NCBI GenBank assembly: GCA_937968035.1
Contig: CALBTS010000699.1
Coordinates: 1 to 8,016, forward strand
Length of the DNA: 8,016 nucleotides
From: an uncultured Methanomethylovorans sp.
GTDB taxonomy: Archaea; Halobacteriota; Methanosarcinia; Methanosarcinales; Methanosarcinaceae
Direction of reading: 5' to 3'
The translations under genes and the position numbers were made by a program. The notes beneath the pieces are model-generated. The model was not told where the DNA came from. It worked only from the letters and a program-made list of their open reading frames with translations, and did not search any database. Every line of letters begins with the position of its first letter. Position 1 is the first letter of the stretch. This document shows, in pieces, positions 1-3,700 of the stretch.

Positions 1-45
1 CAGGGGGAGCAAACCGGATTGGATACCCCCTGGCTATTTTTTTTT
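1..45 (+). terminator. Rho-independent terminator of an upstream gene
   Basis: CAGGGGG (1-7) pairs perfectly with CCCCCTG (26-32) around an 18-nt loop, and nine T residues (37-45) follow after GCTA. This is the layout of an intrinsic terminator for a rightward transcript entering from the left. The stem may extend leftward beyond the window edge, because the GGCT after the right arm could pair with unseen bases. It probably marks the end of a neighbouring gene rather than part of the leftward gene at 88-312. Confidence 0.72.
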
Positions 46-87
46 GACTGCGCGGAAATCCTCTCAAAGTTAGCAGGCCCTTGAAGG

Positions 88-312
88 CTATTCTTTTTCG
101 ATGACTGCGCCGATTTGTTTTACGAGTGCTTCTACCTCGCTCATGATTGTATTTATGTCAAAACCAAGTTTGTGTCCAGATGCTTTTATATCTTCTAGTT
201 CTTCCTGAGACAAGGATTTATCATCCTCTATCATCGGCAGAATAACGATGTGCCTTAAGATTTCTTTTTTATCATCTATGCTCAATTTGGCCAAAATGTT
301 TTTTATTGGCAT
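88..312 (-). CDS. small hypothetical protein (74 aa), divergent from the recombinase
   Basis: I do not recognise this protein. It is a 74-residue, charged, mostly helical sequence with no signal peptide, membrane segment or cysteine motif. A short acidic stretch (SQEEL-EDIKA, about residues 35-45) precedes a predicted C-terminal helix ending in EKE. The start is well supported: on the minus strand AAAGGAG (319-325) lies 6 nt before the ATG, and a good promoter (TTGACA / TAGAAT, 16-bp spacer) lies at 363-390. It is transcribed away from the serine recombinase and shares its intergenic region, so it could be a small regulator or accessory protein of the recombination module, or a gene of the flanking chromosome. 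No function is assigned. Confidence 0.72.
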   Translation of the reverse strand: MPIKNILAKLSIDDKKEILRHIVILPMIEDDKSLSQEELEDIKASGHKLGFDINTIMSEVEALVKQIGAVIEKE

Positions 313-362
313 ATAAAACTCCTTTGCAGGAAAATTTGTTTAGGTAGCCAGCCAAGAAAGCC

Positions 363-390
363 ATTCTACCCGAAAGATTATTTTTGTCAA
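363..390 (-). promoter_or_regulatory. sigma70-type promoter of the leftward 74-aa gene
   Basis: Read on the minus strand, a consensus -35 TTGACA (385-390) is followed after 16 bp by TAGAAT (363-368), five of six matches to the -10 consensus. It lies about 50 bp upstream of the start codon of the leftward gene. This is the best-matching promoter in the window. Confidence 0.72.
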
Positions 391-421
391 TGCCAAAGCG
401 TATTACACAATCAAAATGATA

Positions 422-431
422 CGTTTAAGAT
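422..431. repeat. left arm of a 10-bp inverted repeat between divergent promoters
   Basis: CGTTTAAGAT here is the exact reverse complement of ATCTTAAACG at 539-548. This arm lies about 30 bp upstream of the -35 box of the leftward promoter. Paired distal sites near two divergent promoters suggest a shared regulator or recombinase binding site; this is inference from position. Confidence 0.5.
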
Positions 432-509
432 GGGCAACAAGGCGTTTTCAGGCCCCTTTTGAAATCGAATAAAAATAAGGATTTCAGAAGGGGAAAATAG
501 GGATTTTTC

Positions 510-538
510 TTGCATTCCGAAAATGAAAGTAGTACACT
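510..538 (+). promoter_or_regulatory. candidate promoter of the serine recombinase
   Basis: TTGCAT (510-515) and TACACT (533-538) are separated by 17 bp and resemble -35 and -10 boxes, with four of six matches each. The right arm of the 10-bp inverted repeat (539-548) begins immediately after the -10 box. A protein bound there would cover the transcription start, which would fit autoregulation by the recombinase. Confidence 0.45.
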
Positions 539-548
539 ATCTTAAACG
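539..548. repeat. right arm of the 10-bp inverted repeat, over the recombinase transcription start
   Basis: ATCTTAAACG matches the complement of 422-431. It sits inside a locally repetitive stretch: AAAGTAGT occurs at 526-533 and again at 556-563. Resolvase-type recombinases often bind inverted subsites next to their own promoter, so this may be part of a res/att-like or operator site. No crossover site can be defined from one copy. Confidence 0.45.
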
Positions 549-604
549 GACGGTTAAAGTAGTGTAAAAAACGGGGGAGATGCTTTATTTTAAAGAGGTC
601 TTGT

Positions 605-1279
605 ATGAAAGCCAAAGAATCAGTCAAGAAATATGCCGCTTATTACCGCGTAAGTACTAAGGAACAGGGCTTTTCCGGCCTTGGCCTTGAGGCACAAAAG
701 GCCATTGTGAAGGGATTCACGAAGGGGAATGGAAAAATAATGGCCGAATTCGTTGAGATCGAGAGCGGGCGAAAAACGAAACGCCCTAAATTAGATGAAG
801 CCATAGCCTTTTGCAAAGCCACGAAGGCCACTTTGATCGTTGCAAGGCTCGATCGGCTTGGAAGGATAGCGAGGCACTTGTTTGAAATCAAGGAAAACCT
901 GGAACTGGTAGCTTGCGACCTGCCAAACATGGATACCATGATTTTCGGGATATTCGCCACCTTCGCCCAATCGGAGGGGGAAAAGATCAAAGAGCGGACC
1001 AAGGCGGCATTGGAAGCAAAGAAAGAGCAGGGATTCAAGCTTGGCTCACCACAAAATCTTACTGACAAGGCCAGAGAAAAAGCCGTAGCGGCCAAAAAAC
1101 GTCTGGCGAAAGAAAGCCCTCTCAATCAATCACTGTATCAGAAGATCAAAGACTTGAAAAACCTTGGGCTGAATACCTACCAGATTGCAAAGCGGCTGAA
1201 TTCATGGGGTGAGAAGGGGCGCAAGGGAGGCCGTTTCCATGCAAGTACAATCAAGAAATTGACTGCACTCTACCAATAA
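605..1279 (+). CDS. small serine recombinase (resolvase/invertase family)
   Basis: Site-specific DNA recombinase of the resolvase/invertase superfamily, 224 aa, cutting and rejoining DNA through a phosphoserine bond. The catalytic domain spans about residues 8-140: YYRVST places Arg15 and nucleophile Ser17, RP (60-61) follows SG (54-55), ARLDRLGR (80-87) holds the conserved Asp/Arg residues, and KERT (129-132) begins the long helix. The C-terminus (about 165-224) has the GG-x-(F/W)-H-A-S-T DNA-binding pattern of family members with a small HTH tail. There is no large recombinase or zinc domain, so it is not a large serine integrase. The start is set by AAAGAGG (592-598), 6 nt before ATG. Odd point: residues 124-126 read E-G-E where relatives have E-R-E, so a conserved active-site-region Arg is Gly125. 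It may act as resolvase, invertase or integrase of the element; context does not decide. Confidence 0.9.
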   Translation: MKAKESVKKYAAYYRVSTKEQGFSGLGLEAQKAIVKGFTKGNGKIMAEFVEIESGRKTKRPKLDEAIAFCKATKATLIVARLDRLGRIARHLFEIKENLELVACDLPNMDTMIFGIFATFAQSEGEKIKERTKAALEAKKEQGFKLGSPQNLTDKAREKAVAAKKRLAKESPLNQSLYQKIKDLKNLGLNTYQIAKRLNSWGEKGRKGGRFHASTIKKLTALYQ

Positions 1280-1311
1280 TCTGGCCCCTGGCGTTTTGAA
1301 AAGGAACCTTT

Positions 1312-1524
1312 ATGAAGCCGTGGACGTTCAAAAAATTGAGAGAATACTTGAAAGATCGTGGCTATGGGGTTGAGCAAACGAAAAATAACGAATGGAAAGT
1401 AGTTGATAGTGGCGGGAACGTGATAGAATTCTTTTCGGTTGCTCATGGAGCTGGCGTAAATCGAGAGGTAAAAGGGCCATACATAAAAAAGATCATTCAG
1501 GCCGTTGAGGAGGATATGCAATGA
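1312..1524 (+). CDS. HicA-like small protein (toxin half of a HicAB-type pair)
   Basis: A 70-aa protein whose length and layout match HicA, the double-stranded-RNA-binding-fold mRNA interferase: an N-terminal helix (FKKLREYLKDRGY, 6-18), a strand pair (WKVVDSGGNVIEFF, 28-41), then a Lys-rich C-terminal helix (PYIKKIIQAVEED, 56-68). It is followed by a HicB-like gene with a 4-nt overlap, the usual HicAB order. The start is supported by AAGGAA (1301-1306), 5 nt upstream. Odd point: HicA toxins carry a catalytic His in a GSHH-type turn between the first helix and strand; here that position reads TKNNEW (23-28), with no His. The only His is residue 45. It may be a catalytically dead or divergent HicA, or another small protein with the same fold. 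The assignment rests on shape and partner more than on sequence. Confidence 0.58.
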   Translation: MKPWTFKKLREYLKDRGYGVEQTKNNEWKVVDSGGNVIEFFSVAHGAGVNREVKGPYIKKIIQAVEEDMQ

Positions 1525-1703
1525 AAGAACCTGATAAAATCAATGTAGATTGGAGCGAAGAGGATGAATGCTATGTTGCGACAATCGCAAATAGTGACCT
1601 GATCGGATGTGGGGATACTCCAGAAGAGGCAGAGGCCCACCTGAAAAACCATATCATGGATGAAATGGAGACACCCAGGAAAAAGAAAACCTGTGTTGTT
1701 TGA
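1521..1703 (+). CDS. HicB-like antitoxin, short form
   Basis: A 60-aa protein matching the N-terminal partial RNase H-like fold of HicB antitoxins: WSEEDECYVATI (11-22) forms the first strands, and GCGDTPEEA (29-37) is the family's typical G-x-G-(D/E)-T-x-E-E-A motif before the main helix. HicB neutralises HicA by direct binding. Most HicB proteins add a C-terminal HTH or ribbon-helix-helix domain for autorepression; this one stops after a basic tail (RKKK, 53-56), so it may bind toxin without binding DNA. Translation is coupled to the upstream gene by an ATGA overlap, and GAGGAGG (1507-1513) gives a strong ribosome site 7 nt before ATG. The WSEEDE/GDTPEEA pattern makes this the more secure half of the pair. 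Confidence 0.7.
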   Translation: MKEPDKINVDWSEEDECYVATIANSDLIGCGDTPEEAEAHLKNHIMDEMETPRKKKTCVV

Positions 1704-1760
1704 AAGCAAGCTGGCTCTCGTGGGTAGCATTGAGCGGGAGCCCTGTTTGCCTTGTTGCTT
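1704..1760 (+). other. nested hairpins after the hicB-like gene
   Basis: GGCTCTCG (1713-1720) pairs with CGGGAGCC (1735-1742) with one G-U pair and a 14-nt loop, and AAGCAA (1704-1709) pairs with TTGCTT (1755-1760) outside it. No T-run follows, so it is not a standard intrinsic terminator. It could stabilise or attenuate the transcript between the HicAB-like pair and the next ORF, or sequester the poor ribosome site of that ORF. Confidence 0.4.
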
Positions 1761-1991
1761 GAAAAACGCTTTACAAGCGAAAAACTTAACAAAGACAATG
1801 ATTTGATGGACCCTATTTCATTTTTGAAATACCATGAAATGGGCGGCTTGCCGGAAACATGGCCATGGTGTAAAATGACATGGACGGGCATTGGTGCCCC
1901 TCCTGCGCGATTTATGAGGGTCGTTTTTTTTGAGGACATGGAAAATTTATATCGGTTGACCTGGGAGACGCCAAAAGACCATGAAACATAA
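1752..1991 (+). CDS. hypothetical small protein (up to 79 aa), start uncertain
   Basis: I do not recognise this protein. The ORF can start at TTG (1752), with GGGAG (1736-1740) a rather long 11 nt upstream, or at ATG 1806, which gives a 61-aa protein but has no visible ribosome site. The shorter product, from MDPISF, is rich in aromatic residues (several W, F and Y) and has a Pro/Gly-rich middle. No signal peptide, membrane segment or known motif is seen. Its 3' end overlaps the next gene by 11 nt, which suggests translational coupling and supports the frame being coding. It lies after a structured spacer downstream of the HicAB-like pair. A short chance ORF remains possible. Confidence 0.45.
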   Translation: MLLEKRFTSEKLNKDNDLMDPISFLKYHEMGGLPETWPWCKMTWTGIGAPPARFMRVVFFEDMENLYRLTWETPKDHET

Positions 1992-2583
1992 CGACAGTTA
2001 TTATATGTCTAGACGATTTTTATTGATGTGTGGCTATAGCGTCAATATGGCCGCAAGAATGCTTGGAATGCACATGACCACGTTAAAAAATCGTGTTCGC
2101 TTCAAGACAATTGACCACTTCCGCGTAAATGGCCGAGTCTTTATCAGTGATTTTGGTGTTGCTTCCTGTAAAAAAATGCCACACAAAAAACGCGGTCATC
2201 AACTGACGGAAACCATAGAAATAGACGTTGTGAATATGTATATCGGAGAGGGCAATGGCAATCCATATCCAATCACCGTCCATTCCCCGGGTATGCTGTG
2301 GTTTTTTGTCAATCTTTTCGACGGCGGGAGGGCCAGCATTGCGAAAGAAAAACAAAAATTCGAAGTGACATATCCCGTAGAAGCAAAGGAAATATTGGAA
2401 GATGAAAGTTATTTTGTACTCGCTCAGAGAAGCAAAACGGGGCGATTATTGCAAGTCTACGATATCAAAAAGAAAAAAACGCTCCTTCCAACAGACATGG
2501 AAGAAGAATGTTTCAAACAGCTAAAAAAAGACTTCTTGAGGGGTGATTATAAAAAAAAATACTGTGCGTTCTTGAACCAATAA
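1981..2583 (+). CDS. DNA-binding protein with excisionase/MerR-like HTH and novel C-terminal domain
   Basis: A 200-aa protein. Residues about 19-57 look like the winged-HTH of excisionase and MerR-type proteins: YSVNMAARMLGMHMTTLKNRV (helix-turn-helix) followed by FRVNGRVFISD, the short wing these families use. The remainder (about 75-200) is not recognised. It has an MYIGEGNGNPYP turn, hydrophobic strands (MLWFFVNLF) and a very Lys-rich C-terminus, with no catalytic motif I can name. The start is not certain: GGGAG (1963-1967) lies 13 nt upstream, and coupling from the overlapping 79-aa ORF could supply ribosomes; Met9 is an alternative without a ribosome site. Likely roles are a recombination directionality factor for the nearby serine recombinase or a transcription regulator, but the long unknown C-terminus is larger than a typical excisionase. 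Confidence 0.68.
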   Translation: MKHNDSYYMSRRFLLMCGYSVNMAARMLGMHMTTLKNRVRFKTIDHFRVNGRVFISDFGVASCKKMPHKKRGHQLTETIEIDVVNMYIGEGNGNPYPITVHSPGMLWFFVNLFDGGRASIAKEKQKFEVTYPVEAKEILEDESYFVLAQRSKTGRLLQVYDIKKKKTLLPTDMEEECFKQLKKDFLRGDYKKKYCAFLNQ

Positions 2584-2616
2584 AAAGCATAAGTATATTT
2601 TTTTTTAACATATTTA

Positions 2617-2644
2617 ATTGTGCCTATACATGTGTATGCACAAT
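2617..2644. repeat. inverted repeat, possible operator
   Basis: ATTGTGC (2617-2623) and ATACA (2626-2630) pair with TGTAT (2633-2637) and GCACAAT (2638-2644). The left half has two extra bases (CT), so it is a 12-bp dyad with a small bulge. A nine-T run (2598-2606) lies before it and none after, so it does not fit a terminator of the preceding gene. It is better read as a dyad operator or a structured 3' end. Confidence 0.45.
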
Positions 2645-2705
2645 CAAATAAAGGATGAGAAGGTATTTTTTTATTTTTTTTCTCTGGATTCATGGGAGTC
2701 TTTTC

Positions 2706-2714
2706 TGATATGAT
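2706..2714 (+). promoter_or_regulatory. extended -10 promoter upstream of the Xre-family gene
   Basis: TGA-TATGAT (2706-2714) fits the extended -10 form TGnTATAAT with one mismatch in the hexamer. No good -35 is seen 17 bp upstream. The predicted start, near 2721, is just before the 14-bp palindrome at 2728-2761. TATACT (2786-2791) is a second possible -10 box downstream of the palindrome. Confidence 0.42.
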
Positions 2715-2727
2715 ATCTTGATGTGGC

Positions 2728-2761
2728 GCGAAGTTAACGAATTGCCGTTCGTTAACTTCGC
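2728..2761. repeat. perfect 14-bp inverted repeat with 6-nt loop (operator or leader hairpin)
   Basis: GCGAAGTTAACGAA (2728-2741) and TTCGTTAACTTCGC (2748-2761) are perfect complements around TTGCCG. Each half contains GTTAAC, itself a palindrome. It lies between the last rightward gene and the Xre-type regulator, just after a candidate promoter. Phage-type repressors commonly bind such dyads beside their own gene, and in RNA it would form a stable leader hairpin. The bases after it (TTTGGG) make a poor terminator tail. Confidence 0.7.
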
Positions 2762-2876
2762 TTTGGGCTAGATGTTGTAATTGCGTATACTAGCGTTAGA
2801 TACCCATCTTACATCAAATCCAATCGCCAGTCAACGAAAAAAAGCCTTTCTGCCAACGCTTCTAGGAGGATTCCCT

Positions 2877-3194
2877 ATGGCTTCTTTAGTACGTTACAAC
2901 GAAAATCCGCATTTGCGCATAATCTCTAAACGACTTAAACTATTGCGCAAGGCGGCGAGGCTACCGCAAAGAGTTGTCATGGATTGTTCCGGAGTAAACA
3001 CAATTGACCACATCGAGAGAATTCGGGCACCAAAAACGCATGACCTTGAAAAACTCGCGCGTTTTTTCGGGGTTCCAATAGCGTTTTTTTCGGATAGTGT
3101 CAATGAAGTAGAAGCCCGGAACATGGCTTTCAGTGCAGCAAAAGAAGTAAATATAAGACTGATCGAACAGCAAGAGCAGGAGGTAAAGTCATGA
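2877..3194 (+). CDS. Xre (Cro/CI-type) HTH transcriptional regulator
   Basis: A 105-aa DNA-binding protein. Residues about 15-71 match the five-helix Cro/CI fold: ISKRLKLLRKAARL (helix 1), a divergent helix 2-3 region (PQRVVMDCSGVNTIDHIERI), then HDLEKLARFFGVPIAFF, the highly typical end of the domain. A short charged tail (QQEQEVKS) follows. I chose ATG 2877 because AGGAGG (2864-2869) sits 7 nt before it; the frame stays open upstream to a TTG at 2781 that has no ribosome site and would add an unlikely 32 residues. Helix 3 is less regular than usual. It probably controls the element's regulatory or replication genes and may bind the 14-bp dyad just upstream. Its stop codon overlaps the next start by 4 nt (ATGA). 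Confidence 0.82.
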   Translation: MASLVRYNENPHLRIISKRLKLLRKAARLPQRVVMDCSGVNTIDHIERIRAPKTHDLEKLARFFGVPIAFFSDSVNEVEARNMAFSAAKEVNIRLIEQQEQEVKS

Positions 3195-3295
3195 ATTATC
3201 AAGATGAATTGGACGACCTGAAAATCGAAATTTTGCTGGGAAGAAGAAATGGCGCTGGCGATGGCGTAACATACAAGAAAAGACTTCCATTTTGA
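3191..3295 (+). CDS. 34-aa micro-protein coupled to the Xre regulator
   Basis: A very short gene overlapping the regulator's stop codon (ATGA). The ribosome site is ideal: AGGAGG (3178-3183), 7 nt before ATG. The product begins MNYQDELDDLKIEILLGRR and ends in a basic tail (YKKRLPF). The first 20 residues could form one amphipathic acidic helix; the Gly-rich middle (NGAGDG) would be flexible. I do not recognise it. Strong ribosome site plus exact overlap is the main evidence that it is translated. It could modulate the Xre protein or act as an element-encoded small effector. Confidence 0.62.
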   Translation: MNYQDELDDLKIEILLGRRNGAGDGVTYKKRLPF

Positions 3296-3308
3296 AAGGG
3301 GAAAAAAT

Positions 3309-3467
3309 ATGGATTATTGCTTTCGATGCGAAATTGACGAGCTTAACGATCGCGTTTCGCGTCTAGAAAAGCTGGTTTTGCTGCTTGCAGAGAGCGCGAG
3401 TGAGTGCGAAACTCGGGGAATGCTTGACGAGATTGAGATTGAGCAGGGGAGACGCAATCATGATTGA
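3309..3467 (+). CDS. 52-aa micro-protein with CxxC and leucine-rich helix
   Basis: A short gene with AAAGGGG (3295-3301) 7 nt before ATG. The protein starts MDYCFRCEIDELNDRVSRLE and continues KLVLLLAESA. It has a CFRC (Cys4-Cys7) knuckle and then a helix with Leu/Val at heptad-like spacing (L12, V16, L19, L22, L26), so it could dimerise as a short coiled coil. A single CxxC could form half a zinc site in a dimer; this is inference. No family recognised. It overlaps the next gene by 8 nt, which fits translational coupling in a tight operon. Confidence 0.58.
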   Translation: MDYCFRCEIDELNDRVSRLEKLVLLLAESASECETRGMLDEIEIEQGRRNHD

Positions 3468-3630
3468 TTTTGATGCACTTCTCAGAAACTACGATCAAAT
3501 ACTGGAATTTGCAAGGACGGCTGATGAAATTGCAAATTTTCTTTGGCAGGGAGACGAGGTTGCCAAAGAAAATTTTTGTTGTGAATTGCGGAAAGTGATG
3601 TTGCAAAGACTTGAAAAAAATGTGACATAA
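3460..3630 (+). CDS. 56-aa hypothetical micro-protein
   Basis: The product begins MIDFDALLRNYDQILEFART and ends QRLEKNVT; it is predicted to be all helical, with two Cys (CCEL) near the middle and no known motif. I place the start at ATG 3460, not at the upstream non-ATG start 3385, because GGGGAG (3446-3451) lies 8 nt before it and because it then overlaps the preceding gene by only 8 nt. It is the last of three micro-proteins between the Xre regulator and the replication protein, a position where mobile elements often keep small regulators of replication. No function is assigned. Confidence 0.6.
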   Translation: MIDFDALLRNYDQILEFARTADEIANFLWQGDEVAKENFCCELRKVMLQRLEKNVT

Positions 3631-3652
3631 CGCAAAACCAGAGAAAAAATAT

Positions 3653-3674
3653 TGGCCCGGGCTAATCCGGGCCA
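3653..3674 (+). other. GC-rich hairpin just upstream of the replication gene
   Basis: TGGCCCGG (3653-3660) pairs perfectly with CCGGGCCA (3667-3674) around GCTAAT. The stem is almost all G-C in otherwise AT-rich DNA. No T-run follows (CATTAAGC), so it is not a standard intrinsic terminator. It lies 27 nt before the replication protein's ATG and 12 nt before its ribosome site, so it could set the level of replicase translation or mark an mRNA processing boundary. Confidence 0.55.
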
Positions 3675-3700
3675 CATTAAGCATTGGAGTATATTTTACG

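Noticed and set aside
643..1125. 160-aa ORF on the minus strand inside the recombinase gene
   Set aside because: Antisense shadow of a clearly conserved recombinase; no ribosome site or recognisable motif.
2598..2681. Intrinsic terminator after the 200-aa gene, from two T-rich runs
   Set aside because: The T-runs at 2598-2606 and 2667-2680 are not directly preceded by a stable stem; the dyad at 2617-2644 is followed by CAAATAAAGG instead.
2781..2876. Upstream extension of the Xre gene to a TTG start at 2781
   Set aside because: No ribosome site; AGGAGG is placed exactly for ATG 2877 and the added residues do not resemble the HTH family.
3385..3459. Longer 81-aa version of the 56-aa protein, starting at 3385
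   Set aside because: It would overlap most of the 52-aa gene in another frame and uses a non-ATG start, whereas ATG 3460 has GGGGAG 8 nt upstream.
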